A DNA stretch of 64,000 nucleotides from Neptunomonas marina (GCF_004005935.1 NZ_SACQ01000005.1:124001-188000); one strand, 5' to 3'. Counted from the first letter of the stretch, positions 8,484 through 22,695 are shown. Numbers and translations are program-made. Notes: generated by a model not told the origin, from the letters alone.

Positions 8484-9110
8484 TTGTCAAAACCGCTCTT
8501 GGCTGTCACCGATCTTTTTTGCGAACGCGAAGAGCGCATTCTGTTCGATGGTTTAGCATTTTCCCTGAAGCAGGGCGAAGTGATGCAGATTGAAGGCCGT
8601 AACGGCAGTGGCAAAACGACCTTGTTGCGGATCCTTAGTGGTCTATCTGCCCAATACGAAGGAAGTATCGAGTGGCGCGGTGAATCCGTTGACAATGTAC
8701 GCGATGAGTTTCTTGCTGATTTGCTTTACTTCGGGCACCAACCCGGTGTCAAAGGCATGTTAACGCCGCAAGAAAATTTACGCTGGTATTGTGCACTGCA
8801 TCCTGCACTCCAGCGTAGCAAAATAGATGAAGCGCTGGGCGTTGTTGGGTTGACGGGCTATGAAGATGTGCCATGTCACTCGCTCTCGGCTGGACAGAAC
8901 CGGCGTGTTAGTTTAGCTCGCCTCTATATGAACCAAGCGCCGTTGTGGATTCTTGATGAGCCCTTTACTGCCATCGATAAAAAGGGTGTTGCAGCGATGG
9001 AGCAGTTGCTACTAGACCATGCACAGCGCGGCGGTAGTGTGATATTGACGACGCACCACGACCTTGCAGCACAGCAAGGCGTTGTCAAAGTCAATCTGGA
9101 TAGCTTTTAG
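8484..9110 (+). CDS. ccmA: Cytochrome c maturation ABC transporter ATPase CcmA
   Basis: CcmA is the ATPase of the CcmABCD complex, which releases holo-CcmE so that haem can reach apocytochrome c. The 208-residue protein has Walker A GRNGSGKTTLL, signature LSAGQNRRVSLARL, Walker B LWILDEPF and the switch histidine in TTHHD. The start is TTG. TGAGGT lies eight bases upstream and no in-frame ATG fits, because the ATG at 8470 is out of frame. It opens a nine-gene ccm operon and is divergent from fliK. A TATAAT lies at 8401-8406 but without a convincing -35. Confidence 0.95.
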   Translation: MSKPLLAVTDLFCEREERILFDGLAFSLKQGEVMQIEGRNGSGKTTLLRILSGLSAQYEGSIEWRGESVDNVRDEFLADLLYFGHQPGVKGMLTPQENLRWYCALHPALQRSKIDEALGVVGLTGYEDVPCHSLSAGQNRRVSLARLYMNQAPLWILDEPFTAIDKKGVAAMEQLLLDHAQRGGSVILTTHHDLAAQQGVVKVNLDSF

Positions 9111-9121
9111 GGAACTCCGTA

Positions 9122-9826
9122 GTGGTAGAGGAAACTAATATCGCAACAATTTCGATGAGTCAGCAGTTTAGTGCCGCCTTAAAGCGTGACCTGTTGTTAT
9201 CATTTCGACGTAAAAGTGATCTGTTCAATCCATTAATCTTTTTTTTGATGGTCGCGACGCTGTTCCCGTTAGGCGTTAGTCCAGAGCCGACATTTTTGGC
9301 CGACGTTGCACCGGGTGTGGTATGGGTAGCGGCGCTCCTTGCCACGTTGCTGTCGTTAGATGGGATGTTTCGCTCCGACTACGATGATGGCACTTTAGAG
9401 CAGATGTTATTGAGTCCGCAGCCTTTGATGATTGTCTGCTTGGCCAAAACACTCGCGCATTGGATGACAACCGGTTTGCCGTTGACGCTGATGTCGCCAC
9501 TATTAGGTGTGATGCTATTTTTGCCCAGTGACGCGATGCTGGGCTTGGTATTGAGTCTATTGATCGGTACGCCGACGCTGAGTTTTATTGGCGCGATTGG
9601 TGCGGCACTGACGGTTGGGCTTAAAAAGGGGGGAATTTTGATATCGTTGTTGGTTTTACCTCTCTATATACCAGTACTTATTTTTGGGTCAGGGGCGGTG
9701 CAAGCTGCTGTAGCTGGGCTACCTATCGGTGGTTACCTGGCTCTTCTCGGTGCTGGCTTGGCGCTTGGTTTTGTACTTGCGCCTTTAGCGACCAGCGCTG
9801 CAGTGCGAGTTTCAGTTAGTGGTTGA
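9122..9826 (+). CDS. ccmB: Haem exporter membrane subunit CcmB
   Basis: CcmB is the integral membrane partner of CcmA. The protein has about six hydrophobic segments. It starts with the family-typical cytoplasmic lead [26 protein letters not shown], and shows the [13 protein letters not shown] segment typical of CcmB. I keep the GTG at 9122 because AGGGA lies about ten bases upstream. An in-frame ATG at 9155 would give 223 residues, closer to the usual family length of about 220, but has no visible ribosome-binding site. The start is therefore unsettled. It lies 11 bases after ccmA and reaches into the immediate upstream region of ccmC. Confidence 0.93.
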   Translation: MVEETNIATISMSQQFSAALKRDLLLSFRRKSDLFNPLIFFLMVATLFPLGVSPEPTFLADVAPGVVWVAALLATLLSLDGMFRSDYDDGTLEQMLLSPQPLMIVCLAKTLAHWMTTGLPLTLMSPLLGVMLFLPSDAMLGLVLSLLIGTPTLSFIGAIGAALTVGLKKGGILISLLVLPLYIPVLIFGSGAVQAAVAGLPIGGYLALLGAGLALGFVLAPLATSAAVRVSVSG

Positions 9827-9840
9827 GGTATAACGTAACA

Positions 9841-10596
9841 ATGCCAGAGAAAAAATGGATGCCTCGCTGGTTTTACCAGTTGGCTTCACCAAAATGGTGT
9901 TATCAGATCACGGGTAAGTTGCTGCCTATATTTGCTTGGCTGGCTCTACTCTGTTTGGGTGTAGGGATCGTTTGGGCGCTGGCGTTCGCGCCGCCGGATT
10001 ATCAGCAGGGTAATAGTTTTCGTATCATGTATCTGCATGTGCCGGCGGCTATTTTGGCGCAATCTTGCTATATGCTGATGGCTATCGCCGGTGCTATCGG
10101 TCTGATTTGGAAAATGAAAGTGGCTGATATGGCTGCATTCGCAGCGGCTCCAATTGGGGCCTCTATGGCGGTCTTGGCGCTCGCTACGGGAGCTATTTGG
10201 GGTAAGCCGACTTGGGGCTCTTGGTGGGTTTGGGATGCGCGATTGACCTCCATGTTGATCCTGTTGTTTCTTTATCTTGGTGTTATGGCACTGTATGCAG
10301 CGATGGAAAATCCAAACACTGCAGCGAAAGCGGCGTCCATCCTTTCCCTAGTGGGGCTAGTCAATATCCCTATTATCAAATATTCAGTTGAGTGGTGGAA
10401 CACGCTCCATCAGCCAGCAACCTTCAAACTGACTGAGAAGCCTGCCATGCCGGTTGAAATGTGGCTGCCGCTGCTGATCATGGTGATTGGCTTCTACTGT
10501 TTCTTCGCTGTGTCTTTGATGATGCGGCTTCGCAACGAAATTCTCCGCCGCGAGAAACGTGCCAGTTGGGTGCGTGAGTTGATTGTATCCCAGTGA
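9841..10596 (+). CDS. ccmC: Haem-handling membrane protein CcmC
   Basis: CcmC binds haem through its tryptophan-rich WWD loop and attaches it to CcmE. The 251-residue protein has six predicted membrane helices. Its WWD motif [18 protein letters not shown] faces the periplasm, and histidines in MYLHVPAA and NTLHQPATF match the conserved external haem ligands. I chose the ATG at 9841, since an in-frame TTG at 9823 overlaps the ccmB stop and would exceed family length. It is third in the ccm operon and is followed by ccmD with seven bases between. Confidence 0.95.
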   Translation: MPEKKWMPRWFYQLASPKWCYQITGKLLPIFAWLALLCLGVGIVWALAFAPPDYQQGNSFRIMYLHVPAAILAQSCYMLMAIAGAIGLIWKMKVADMAAFAAAPIGASMAVLALATGAIWGKPTWGSWWVWDARLTSMLILLFLYLGVMALYAAMENPNTAAKAASILSLVGLVNIPIIKYSVEWWNTLHQPATFKLTEKPAMPVEMWLPLLIMVIGFYCFFAVSLMMRLRNEILRREKRASWVRELIVSQ

Positions 10597-10603
10597 GGTG
10601 AAT

Positions 10604-10783
10604 GTGCAGTTCGAAACACTTGCAGATTTTTTTAATATGGGAGGGCACGGAATTTATGTTTGGTTGTCTTATGCCCTCGGTTTACTTCTTTTTGCGGGGA
10701 ACCTGCTTTTGCCTGCTAAGGCCCGCAAAGACTTGCTGAAAACACTTGCGCGCAGAATTAGAAGAGAGAACGACACTAAATGA
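10604..10783 (+). CDS. ccmD: Haem exporter protein CcmD
   Basis: CcmD is the small single-helix subunit that stabilises CcmC-CcmE and the CcmABC complex. The 59-residue protein has the family signature [21 protein letters not shown] and a basic C-terminal tail. GTG at 10604 is chosen because GAGG at 10595-10598 sits five bases upstream. A TTG at 10583 would lie inside the end of ccmC with no such site. The stop overlaps the ccmE start (ATGA), indicating coupled translation. Confidence 0.92.
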   Translation: MQFETLADFFNMGGHGIYVWLSYALGLLLFAGNLLLPAKARKDLLKTLARRIRRENDTK

Positions 10784-11241
10784 ATCCGAAACGTAAACAG
10801 CGCCTGGCTCTGGTTTTATTGCTGGTTGTGGGTGTATCCGTTGCTGTTGGTTTAGCGCTTTATGCTCTGAATCAGAATATCAATCTATTCTACTCGCCTA
10901 CTCAAATTGTGGGCGGTGAAGCACCAAAAGATACTCGCATCCGCGCCGGTGGCATGGTCGTTGAGGGGAGCGTAAAACGCGACCAAGAAAGTTTACGTGT
11001 TCAGTTCGCGATGACCGATTACGCAGAAGAGGTGCTTGTTGAGTACACAGGAATACTCCCAGACCTTTTCCGAGAGGGGCAAGGGATTGTGGCGCAAGGT
11101 GCAATCGATGGAAACGGCGTGTTTCAGGCGGTTGAGGTTTTAGCAAAGCATGATGAAAACTATATGCCTCCTGAAGTCGCGGAAGCACTAGAAGCGGCTG
11201 GTAAGATGCCTAAACCTGCTGAGGAGGTATTTAATAAATGA
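10780..11241 (+). CDS. ccmE: Periplasmic haem chaperone CcmE
   Basis: CcmE carries haem covalently on a histidine and delivers it to CcmF. The 153-residue protein has an N-terminal membrane anchor (about residues 9-29) and an OB-fold periplasmic domain. The haem-binding His124 lies in [13 protein letters not shown], with Tyr128 as the usual axial ligand. Both ends overlap neighbours by ATGA (ccmD and ccmF). Length and motif agree with active CcmE. Confidence 0.96.
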   Translation: MNPKRKQRLALVLLLVVGVSVAVGLALYALNQNINLFYSPTQIVGGEAPKDTRIRAGGMVVEGSVKRDQESLRVQFAMTDYAEEVLVEYTGILPDLFREGQGIVAQGAIDGNGVFQAVEVLAKHDENYMPPEVAEALEAAGKMPKPAEEVFNK

Positions 11242-13205
11242 TTCCTGAGCTGGGGCAGTTTGCACTCATCATTTCGCTGGTTTTGTCGATTCTCTTATCT
11301 GTTGTTCCGTTGGTAGGAACTTACAGTCGCAACGTACTCTGGATGGAGTACGCGCGGCCACTATCGACGGCGGTTTTCCTTTTTCTTTTCATTAGCATGC
11401 TTTGTTTGGGTTATGCGTTCCTAACGGATGATTTCTCAGTGGCATATGTAGCTGGGAACTCAAATACTGCCTTGCCTTACTACTACAAAGTCAGTGCTAT
11501 TTGGGGTGGCCACGAAGGCTCATTACTGCTTTGGGTGCTCATTTTGGGCGGCTGGACCTATGCGGTTGCGGTAAAAAGTGATGAGCTACCACTGGATATC
11601 GTGGCGCGAGTTCTATCGGTTATGGGTATGGTTTGTGTGGGCTTTATCCTTTTCACTCTGATGACCTCAAGCCCGTTTGAACGTCTGTTACCGAACGTCC
11701 CAGCAGAGGGGGGAGACCTGAATCCACTGCTGCAGGATATTGGCTTGATTATCCATCCGCCGATGCTTTACATGGGATATGTGGGCTTCTCGGTAGCATT
11801 TGCTTTTGCCATTGCTGCGCTGCTAAGTGGTCGTCTTGACGCTGCGTGGGCTCGTTGGTCACGTCCGTGGACCAATGTGGCTTGGGCATTTTTGACGTTA
11901 GGTATAGCGTTAGGTAGTTGGTGGGCATATTACGAGCTCGGCTGGGGTGGCTGGTGGTTCTGGGACCCTGTTGAGAATGCTTCTTTTATGCCATGGTTAG
12001 TGGGTACGGCTCTTGTTCACAGTCTGGCCGTTACGGAGAAGCGTGGTGTCTTTAAAAGCTGGACGGTGCTATTAGCGATCTTCGCGTTTTCTTTAAGTTT
12101 GTTGGGCACATTCTTAGTACGTTCTGGTGTGTTAACGTCGGTACACGCCTTTGCCACAGATCCTGAGCGGGGCTACTTCGTCCTTGTCTTGTTGGCGATT
12201 ACTATCGGCGGCTCTTTCCTGCTGTACGCAGTCAAGGCGGCGCATGTTAAAAGTGAATCAACATTCGAGCTTCTCTCCCGTGAGAGCATGCTGTTGGTCA
12301 ATAATGTCGTTTTAGTTGTGGCGTGTTTGATGGTCTTGCTTGGAACCTTGTATCCACTCGTGATGGATGCGTTGTCGATGGGGAAAATCTCGGTAGGCCC
12401 GCCGTACTTTAACTCTCTGTTTGTACCGCTAACTATTTTCTTGGTGGTTTTCCTATCAGTTGGATCGATTGCTCGCTGGCGTAAAACAGATTCCAACTTC
12501 CTGCTTAAACAGCTGGGAATCCCTGCGGTTGTAGCACTGGTTTGTGGTGTTATCTTCCCGCTGATGTACGCGGGTGAGCTGCACTTGCAGCCTGTTTTGG
12601 GTGGCATCATGGCCATGTGGATAACGGCGGCTGCGGTCAAAGATATCTACAACAAAGTGAAGCATCGTCGCTCGTTGGGTGAGGGAATGCGCAAGCTCTC
12701 TCGTAGTTACTATGCGATGTTGCTGGCACACCTTGGTTTGGCGGTTTCGATAGTGGGCGTTGCTATGGTGTCTAACTACAGCGAAGAGCGCGATCTGCGC
12801 ATGGCGCCGGGTGATAAACTCAATTTCGAAGATTATAGCTTTGAGTTCAAAGGCTCACGCCGAGTAGAGGGACCAAACTACGTCTCTGATATGGGGGAGC
12901 TGGTGGTGTATAAAAACGGCGAAGAATATGGTTTATTGCAGCCAGAAAAGCGTCAGTACCTCGCGCGTGGCAATGTGATGACAGAAGCTGATATCGATCC
13001 AGGGTTCTGGGGTGATTTATACGTGGCCATGGGAGAACCTCTTGAGGGGGATGCGTGGGCAATACGTGTTCAATACAAGCCTTTTGTGCGCTGGATTTGG
13101 CTGGGTGGACTGATGATGACAGCAGGAGGACTGTTGGCTGCATCGGATCCGCGTTATCGCCGTAAACGCATACAACAGAGTGCCGATGTGGCTGCCGTTA
13201 GCTAA
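11238..13205 (+). CDS. ccmF: Cytochrome c haem lyase subunit CcmF
   Basis: CcmF is the large membrane component that joins haem from CcmE to the CxxCH motif of apocytochromes. The 655-residue protein has many membrane helices. Its WWD domain reads [19 protein letters not shown], and conserved histidines flank it (IWGGHEGSL and HPPMLYMGY before, TALVHSLA after). A soluble periplasmic domain lies near the C-terminus (about residues 510-620), before a last helix. It overlaps ccmE by four bases and is followed by ccmG after 12 bases. The family length is normal. Confidence 0.97.
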   Translation: MIPELGQFALIISLVLSILLSVVPLVGTYSRNVLWMEYARPLSTAVFLFLFISMLCLGYAFLTDDFSVAYVAGNSNTALPYYYKVSAIWGGHEGSLLLWVLILGGWTYAVAVKSDELPLDIVARVLSVMGMVCVGFILFTLMTSSPFERLLPNVPAEGGDLNPLLQDIGLIIHPPMLYMGYVGFSVAFAFAIAALLSGRLDAAWARWSRPWTNVAWAFLTLGIALGSWWAYYELGWGGWWFWDPVENASFMPWLVGTALVHSLAVTEKRGVFKSWTVLLAIFAFSLSLLGTFLVRSGVLTSVHAFATDPERGYFVLVLLAITIGGSFLLYAVKAAHVKSESTFELLSRESMLLVNNVVLVVACLMVLLGTLYPLVMDALSMGKISVGPPYFNSLFVPLTIFLVVFLSVGSIARWRKTDSNFLLKQLGIPAVVALVCGVIFPLMYAGELHLQPVLGGIMAMWITAAAVKDIYNKVKHRRSLGEGMRKLSRSYYAMLLAHLGLAVSIVGVAMVSNYSEERDLRMAPGDKLNFEDYSFEFKGSRRVEGPNYVSDMGELVVYKNGEEYGLLQPEKRQYLARGNVMTEADIDPGFWGDLYVAMGEPLEGDAWAIRVQYKPFVRWIWLGGLMMTAGGLLAASDPRYRRKRIQQSADVAAVS

Positions 13206-13217
13206 GAGGAAGACCGA

Positions 13218-13745
13218 GTGCGACGTTTAATACTCTTTATCCCATTAGTCGTTTTTATGGCATTGGGTGTGTTGTTTTACAAAGGGCTGCAGCTAGACCC
13301 GAGTGAGCTTGAGTCGGCGTTGTTAGATAAGCCATTTCCTGCGTTTAGTGCACCGTCTTTGAGCGATGAAAACCAGTTAGTCACAGAGCAGGATTTAAAA
13401 GGAAAGCCTGCGCTAGTCAATGTGTGGGCGACATGGTGCCCGACTTGTAAGCAAGAGCACGCGCAGTTGAATCGAATTGCGCGCGAAGAGGGAGTCATTA
13501 TTTATGGTATTAACTATAAAGATGACCGCTCGGCGGCAAAAGAGTGGCTGCGGCGTTACAGTGATCCGTATGTTTTGAATATCTTTGATGCAGATGGTGC
13601 GCTAGGCGTTAACTTAGGCGTTTATGGTGCACCCGAAACCTATGTTATTGATGCGAATGGCGTTATTCGCTACAAGCATGTTGGCGCGGTTGATGAGAAG
13701 GTATGGCAAACGTTAAAAGGTGTGCTTGCAGAGGTCTCGTTATGA
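13218..13745 (+). CDS. ccmG: Periplasmic thiol-disulfide oxidoreductase CcmG/DsbE
   Basis: CcmG keeps the cysteines of apocytochrome c reduced for haem attachment. It is a 175-residue membrane-anchored thioredoxin-like protein. The N-terminal helix (about residues 4-22) is followed by a thioredoxin fold with the active site WATWCPTCKQEH and a cis-proline in YGAPETYVID. The start is GTG with AGAGGAAG upstream. Its TGA overlaps the ATG of ccmH. The acidic residues and GVYGAPET segment are typical of CcmG rather than of general thioredoxins. Confidence 0.95.
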   Translation: MRRLILFIPLVVFMALGVLFYKGLQLDPSELESALLDKPFPAFSAPSLSDENQLVTEQDLKGKPALVNVWATWCPTCKQEHAQLNRIAREEGVIIYGINYKDDRSAAKEWLRRYSDPYVLNIFDADGALGVNLGVYGAPETYVIDANGVIRYKHVGAVDEKVWQTLKGVLAEVSL

Positions 13746-14221
13746 GAGCGTTTTTCTTTGCGCTTGCGCTAATGGTAGCCGGGCCTGTATGGGCGGCCAT
13801 AGATACGTATGAGTTTCATGATGATGACGCACGCGAGCAGTTCCAACAGTTAACACAAGAGCTGCGTTGCCCTAAATGTCAGAACCAGAATTTGGCAGAT
13901 TCCAACTCGCCAATCGCTTCAGACCTGCGCCGCGAAGTGTATCGAATGGTAGAGTCCGGCGATAGCAATGACCAGATTGTTGACTTCATGGTGGCGCGTT
14001 ATGGCGAGTTCGTCTTATATCGCCCGAAGGTAAATGAGGCAACTTATGTGCTTTGGTACGGCCCGTTCGTACTGCTCGCCATCGGCATGGTCGTCGTGGT
14101 CTTGTTGGCGCGAGCGCGACGCTCCAAAGAAGCTAAAGCGAGCGATAGCGCAAACTTAAGTCATGATGAGCAAGCGCGCTTGTCTGAGCTGTTAAAAGAT
14201 AACAATGGTGAGAGTAAATGA
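13742..14221 (+). CDS. ccmH: Cytochrome c maturation protein CcmH (thioreductase)
   Basis: CcmH works with CcmG on the apocytochrome disulfide or thiol. The 159-residue protein has a cleavable-looking signal peptide (FFFALALMVAGPVWAA), the redox motif LRCPKCQNQNLADSNSPIA, and one C-terminal membrane helix (about residues 102-122) with a charged tail. I start at the ATG at 13742, which overlaps the ccmG stop. The in-frame TTG at 13703 lies deep in ccmG and would spoil the signal peptide. It overlaps ccmI by ATGA. It is the short form, so the TPR part found fused in E. coli CcmH is separate here. Confidence 0.95.
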   Translation: MRAFFFALALMVAGPVWAAIDTYEFHDDDAREQFQQLTQELRCPKCQNQNLADSNSPIASDLRREVYRMVESGDSNDQIVDFMVARYGEFVLYRPKVNEATYVLWYGPFVLLAIGMVVVVLLARARRSKEAKASDSANLSHDEQARLSELLKDNNGESK

Positions 14222-15453
14222 TCGAACTGTGGCTTGGAATTGCTGTACTGCTTTGCGGGGCGTTAGCGTTTCTTTTTATCCCGTTTGCGCGGGCGCGTAA
14301 AAGAGCATTCCATCAGGCTGCTGTTGACCGCAAGCAGCAAAATATCGATATCTACAATGAGCGTTTAGCTGAGCTTGAACGCGAATTTGCCGCCAATACG
14401 ATCACCGAGCAAGAACTAGAAGTGCTGCGTTTAGAACTACAGCGCTCGCTTCTTGAAGATACTGACACCGATGAACCGGTAAAGCACCGGACTGTACTGG
14501 GTACTCCACAGCTACTGGGCTTGGCCGTTATGGCTTTGTTAGTGCCGGCGTTATCACTCGGCCTTTATGCAAACTATGGTAGCGCTGCACTCTTAGAGGT
14601 TCCGCGCACACAGCCGGCACAATCTCAAGATATGCCTTCTGTGGAAGAAGCGATCGTGATGCTCGAAAAAGAGTTGGCAGAGAATCCCGAGAACCCTGAA
14701 GGTTGGTACATTTTGGCCACCACTTATATGAATCTTGGGGAGTTTCAAAAAGGCCAAGCTGCGTTTGAACGTTTGTTAGAGCAAATGCCAGCAGATGCGC
14801 CTCAATACGCCGGTGTTATGGGGCAATATGCGCAGTCTCTTTACTTTGCAAACGGTAAAATGACTGATGCAGTGCGCCAACAGGTGAATCGTACACTCGA
14901 TATTGAACCGCTTGAGGTCACTGCACTAGGCCTGCTGGGTATCGATGCATTCGAGCAAAAAGAGTATGCCGACGCTATCGCGTACTGGCGTAAGGCTCTG
15001 CAAAACGCTGATGCGGAAGCTGCCAGCTCACTGAAAAGTGGTATCCAACGTGCGGCTCAGGAGATGCAGCAGCTTGGACAGACAGTTCCTGACATCCCTG
15101 AGCTCGATGTCGCGCAAGTCGTGGCGCTTGTGGATATCGACGAGCAGCAACTTACTCAGTTAAAACCGGATCAGCCGGTATTTGTGTTCGCGCGAGCGGT
15201 TGGCCAGCGTATGCCGTTAGCGGCTGCTAAGCTTACCGTAGCAGATCTACCTGCGCGTGTTGTACTTGATGACTCAATGGCGATGATGCCGCAAGCGAAA
15301 CTATCGGGTTATACACGCGTGGAGCTGATCGCTCGAGTATCCTTGAGTGGTGAACCTGTCGCTAGTGCAGGAGATCTAGAGTCTCCTGCTGTCCTTGTTG
15401 CGGTAGGTACCACAACGCCTGTGGAACTTCAGATTAATACGATTGTTCAGTAG
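14218..15453 (+). CDS. ccmI: Cytochrome c maturation protein CcmI (TPR protein)
   Basis: CcmI chaperones apocytochrome c to the CcmF-CcmH complex. The 411-residue protein begins with a membrane helix, a basic cytoplasmic loop with a heptad-like segment (NIDIYNERLAELEREF) and a second helix near residue 105. TPR repeats follow (about residues 130-260, with ENPEGWYILATTYMNLGEFQKGQAAFERLL). The C-terminal domain is beta-rich, typical of the family (VFVFARAVGQRMPLAAAKL). It is the last gene of the ccm operon and overlaps ccmH by four bases; 60 bases separate it from zipA. Confidence 0.93.
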   Translation: MIELWLGIAVLLCGALAFLFIPFARARKRAFHQAAVDRKQQNIDIYNERLAELEREFAANTITEQELEVLRLELQRSLLEDTDTDEPVKHRTVLGTPQLLGLAVMALLVPALSLGLYANYGSAALLEVPRTQPAQSQDMPSVEEAIVMLEKELAENPENPEGWYILATTYMNLGEFQKGQAAFERLLEQMPADAPQYAGVMGQYAQSLYFANGKMTDAVRQQVNRTLDIEPLEVTALGLLGIDAFEQKEYADAIAYWRKALQNADAEAASSLKSGIQRAAQEMQQLGQTVPDIPELDVAQVVALVDIDEQQLTQLKPDQPVFVFARAVGQRMPLAAAKLTVADLPARVVLDDSMAMMPQAKLSGYTRVELIARVSLSGEPVASAGDLESPAVLVAVGTTTPVELQINTIVQ

Positions 15454-15513
15454 GCAACGACGCTTTATAGTTGTGTGCAGAAGTTTAAACGTTTTAACAG
15501 CAGAGCCTGATAC

Positions 15514-19583
<4,070 letters not shown>

Positions 19584-19589
19584 CGCGGT

Positions 19590-20201
19590 TTAAGCCCAGC
19601 GCTCGACGTGCTCGCCGTAACTGATGATTTCGAGCAAGTCCGTGCGGCAAACAATACCGATGGGCTTGAGAGCTGCGTTGACAACGGGAATCGCGTTACA
19701 GTTGTGGTGAATAAAGTGGCGAGCTATCTCCGCGACGGGGGTTTCCGGCTTGGCGGCAAGCAGTGACTCAGGCAGAAAGTTTGCCACGGCAACGGGGGAG
19801 TCTACACCGTGCTGAATGGTGTCCTCATGATGCACTAGGCCGAGCAGATCGCCATTCGAACTGGCGACAATCAGGTGGCTGATTTGCTGTTGTTTCATCA
19901 CAGTAGCAGCATGGGCGAAGGAGTCATCGCGATCAATAGTGATAAGTGGTTGCGACATTATTTTTTCGGCAGTGAGAATCGGCGTATAGTGTGCCTCTTC
20001 GCCGTATAGCTTGCTCCCCTCAGACTGGCGTTTCAGCAAATTTGGGTTAGCCTTACCCTGTGGTTTTGTTGATGCTATGCCATTGGAAGTGCTGCCTTGA
20101 GTGATGTGCTCAGTAGCACCGCTCGCTGCTATGGGGGCAACAGCAGGCTGAGTTTTAGGTATATCAGGATTAAACGCCGGAATAATTTGTAGGATGCTCA
20201 T
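19590..20201 (-). CDS. CBS-domain pair protein
   Basis: A 203-residue soluble protein with a low-complexity N-terminal half and two CBS domains in the C-terminal 130 residues (EKIMSQPLITIDRDDSFAHAA and later PETPVAEIARHFIHHNCNAIPVV). CBS pairs bind adenosyl nucleotides and regulate partner proteins; no catalytic domain is attached, so the target is unknown. I start at the ATG ending at 20201. An upstream in-frame start at 20294 would add 31 residues of no clear character. It converges on yheU with six bases between. Confidence 0.8.
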   Translation of the reverse strand: MSILQIIPAFNPDIPKTQPAVAPIAASGATEHITQGSTSNGIASTKPQGKANPNLLKRQSEGSKLYGEEAHYTPILTAEKIMSQPLITIDRDDSFAHAATVMKQQQISHLIVASSNGDLLGLVHHEDTIQHGVDSPVAVANFLPESLLAAKPETPVAEIARHFIHHNCNAIPVVNAALKPIGIVCRTDLLEIISYGEHVERWA

Positions 20202-20345
20202 GATATGAGAGTGACTCGCATCTGCAATGTGTAGTCTAATTGTAGACAGAGTTACAGAAATTGTTTTTTTGCGCGCCGAAAACCGATTGCTCAAGAAGTA
20301 AGGTAAACCTCAGCTGCGTTAGAATGTGTTTTAGTTGGTGGGTAG

Positions 20346-20984
20346 ATGAACAAAGAAGCCGAAGCGTATCATCAGTGGTACTACAACAGTGAAGTTTGGC
20401 ACGATGTGAAGTATATGGGTGTTCCTTGCTACAAGTCGGTAGCGGATATGTGGAATTACCAAGAAGTTTTGGCAGAATTAAAACCTGCTTTGATCGTTGA
20501 GTTTGGTACAAGGTTTGGTGGGTCTGCGCTATTTTTTAGTGTGACGGGGCGAGCTATCAATCCAGACTTGAAGGTCGTCAGTGTTGATATCTCCCATGAA
20601 GACGTTTTCCCTGAAGTGCTATTGGATAGCGCCATTCAATTGGTAACAGGGTCTTCTTCCGATCCGCAGATTGCGTTGCGCATTGAAAAGATGCGTGCTC
20701 TCTATCCGGGGCCTGTGTTCTTTATCTTGGACAGTGATCATAGTAAATCACATGTTTTAGCTGAACTTGAGTTGCTGCGTCGTGTCACTAAGTCTGGCGA
20801 TTATGTGGTTGTTGAAGATAGCAATATCAACGGCCATCCTGTGTTGCCAGGCTGGGGTGAAGGGCCATATGAAGCGATCCAAGAATACATGGCGCAGTAC
20901 CCAGATGATTACGTCACCGATAGCGCAAGAGAGCAAAAGTTTGGCTTCACCTTTGCCCCCTCCGGTTTCCTGATAAAAAGATAA
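20346..20984 (+). CDS. CmcI-family hydroxylase/O-methyltransferase-like protein
   Basis: A 212-residue class I Rossmann protein resembling the cephalosporin hydroxylase CmcI and rhamnosyl O-methyltransferase family. It shows LIVEFGTRFGGSALFF (SAM-binding motif I), VVSVDIS, the FILDSDHSKSHVLAELELL segment with the conserved Asp-x-x-His, and the family end segment VEDSNINGHPVLPGWGEGPYEAI. Members of this family act on small molecules or methylate rhamnose in surface glycolipids; the substrate here is unknown. It ends four bases before gspE, so it is probably co-transcribed with the T2SS operon. A link to the nearby rhamnose-containing polysaccharide is possible but unproven. Confidence 0.8.
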   Translation: MNKEAEAYHQWYYNSEVWHDVKYMGVPCYKSVADMWNYQEVLAELKPALIVEFGTRFGGSALFFSVTGRAINPDLKVVSVDISHEDVFPEVLLDSAIQLVTGSSSDPQIALRIEKMRALYPGPVFFILDSDHSKSHVLAELELLRRVTKSGDYVVVEDSNINGHPVLPGWGEGPYEAIQEYMAQYPDDYVTDSAREQKFGFTFAPSGFLIKR

Positions 20985-20988
20985 CAGT

Positions 20989-22689
20989 ATGTCCGATATT
21001 AATGACCAGCTTGGCGAACTGCTCATCGAGCAGGAAAAAATCACCAGTCGCGACTTTGAGCGTGCACTGGTAGCTCAGCAAGAGATGGGAGATCTGCTAG
21101 GCCAGGTGCTTGTTAAGCTTGGCTTAGTTTCAGAGCAAGATGTTTGCCGCGCATTGAGCGAGGTATTGGACGTTGAGTTGGTCGCAGCCGAGCACTTTCC
21201 AGAGCAGGCGGTGCGCATCGAAGGGTTGTCGGAAGAGTTTTTGCTGAGTAATAATCTGGTGCCGCTATCGGTTGATGAAGCCAGCGTGCGTGTCGCAACG
21301 ACGTTGCCTCAGGATGCTTACGTTGCGAAAGCGTTATCGATGGCAACAGGTAAAATGGCGATCATGTGCTTGGCGCTTGAAGCTGATATCAAGCAAGGTC
21401 AGCAGAAGTACTTGGAGGCGAACACTGATGATGTGGAAGCTGCCGCTGAGCAAGATCTGTTCGCTGGGGATGATGAGTTTATCGAACACCTGCGTGACCT
21501 CGCGAGTGAAGCGCCGGTTATCCGCGTTGTTAACCAGATTATTCACAAAGCGCTTGATATTGGTGCCTCTGATATCCATATCGAACCTTTCGATGACGGT
21601 TTGCACTTGCGCTATCGTGTGGACGGTGTGATTCAAGAGATGCCAGACCCGCCGCCATTAAGCCAAGCCGCAGCGATTGCATCCCGTATCAAACTGTTAG
21701 CCAACCTCAACATTGCAGAGCGCCGCTTACCTCAGGATGGCCGCATTATGACGCGTGTTAAGGGGCATGAGCTTGATCTGCGTGTGTCTACGATTCCCAC
21801 GGTCCACGGTGAGAGTATCGTGATGCGGGTGCTAGATCGCCAGAGTATTCAGCTCAGCCTCGAGAATATGGGGTTTAGCGCTGATACGTTGGTCAAGTAC
21901 CAAGAACTATTGGCTAAGCCTCACGGTGTATTACTGGTCACAGGGCCCACAGGTTCCGGTAAAACAACGACCCTGTATGCGTCCTTGGCATCGATGGATG
22001 CTCAGGCAGCGAAAATTGTGACCGTTGAAGATCCGGTGGAGTACCAGTTGACCGGTGTGAACCAAATTCAGGTACAGGCGAAAATCGATCTGACATTTGC
22101 CGCTGCGCTGCGGTCAATCTTGCGACAAGACCCTGATATCATCATGATTGGTGAGATGCGTGATACAGAAACTGCGCAGATTGGTGTTCAGTCGGCGCTT
22201 ACGGGGCACTTAGTACTTTCGACGCTGCACACGAATACTGCGGCGGGTGCTATAACACGTCTTGAGGATATGGGGGTCGAGCGTTACTTAATCACCTCGT
22301 CAGTGAATGGTGTGTTGGCGCAACGCTTGATTCGCAAGTTGTGCGATCATTGCAAAACACCGGTTGAACTCACGGATTTTGAAGCGCGAGAGAGTGGTCT
22401 CGGCCAGTTTATGCCAGACGGTCAACGAACGGTTTATCAAAGCACTGGATGTACTGCATGTCAGGGTTCAGGCTATCAGGGGCGTACCTCAATTCATGAG
22501 TTGTTTGTTATGGATGGCGCAATGCATCGAGCTATTTCAGAAGGCGCTGATGCTACTCAGTTACATCGTGTTGCCCGTCAGACAGGGATGATAACGCTCT
22601 ATGAGGATGGGCTACGCAAGGTGGCTGCAGGTGTCACTTCGTTAGAAGAGATTTTACGTGTGACCCAAGATCAGGCTGCAGAGGACTAG
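20989..22689 (+). CDS. gspE: Type II secretion system ATPase GspE
   Basis: GspE is the cytoplasmic ATPase that powers pseudopilus assembly. The 566-residue protein has an N-terminal GspE domain (DQLGELLIEQEKITSRDFERAL) and an N2 domain. The RecA-like core has Walker A GPTGSGKTTTLYA (about residues 317-327), an Asp box, Walker B IIMIGEMRD and a His box (GHLVLSTLHTN). A zinc-binding insert carries paired cysteines (CDHCKT and CTACQGSGY). It opens the gsp operon, with gspF six bases downstream. The zinc site separates it from PilT-type ATPases. Position next to gspF-gspD makes T2SS the right system rather than type IV pili. Confidence 0.95.
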   Translation: MSDINDQLGELLIEQEKITSRDFERALVAQQEMGDLLGQVLVKLGLVSEQDVCRALSEVLDVELVAAEHFPEQAVRIEGLSEEFLLSNNLVPLSVDEASVRVATTLPQDAYVAKALSMATGKMAIMCLALEADIKQGQQKYLEANTDDVEAAAEQDLFAGDDEFIEHLRDLASEAPVIRVVNQIIHKALDIGASDIHIEPFDDGLHLRYRVDGVIQEMPDPPPLSQAAAIASRIKLLANLNIAERRLPQDGRIMTRVKGHELDLRVSTIPTVHGESIVMRVLDRQSIQLSLENMGFSADTLVKYQELLAKPHGVLLVTGPTGSGKTTTLYASLASMDAQAAKIVTVEDPVEYQLTGVNQIQVQAKIDLTFAAALRSILRQDPDIIMIGEMRDTETAQIGVQSALTGHLVLSTLHTNTAAGAITRLEDMGVERYLITSSVNGVLAQRLIRKLCDHCKTPVELTDFEARESGLGQFMPDGQRTVYQSTGCTACQGSGYQGRTSIHELFVMDGAMHRAISEGADATQLHRVARQTGMITLYEDGLRKVAAGVTSLEEILRVTQDQAAED

Positions 22690-22695
22690 CAGCAG

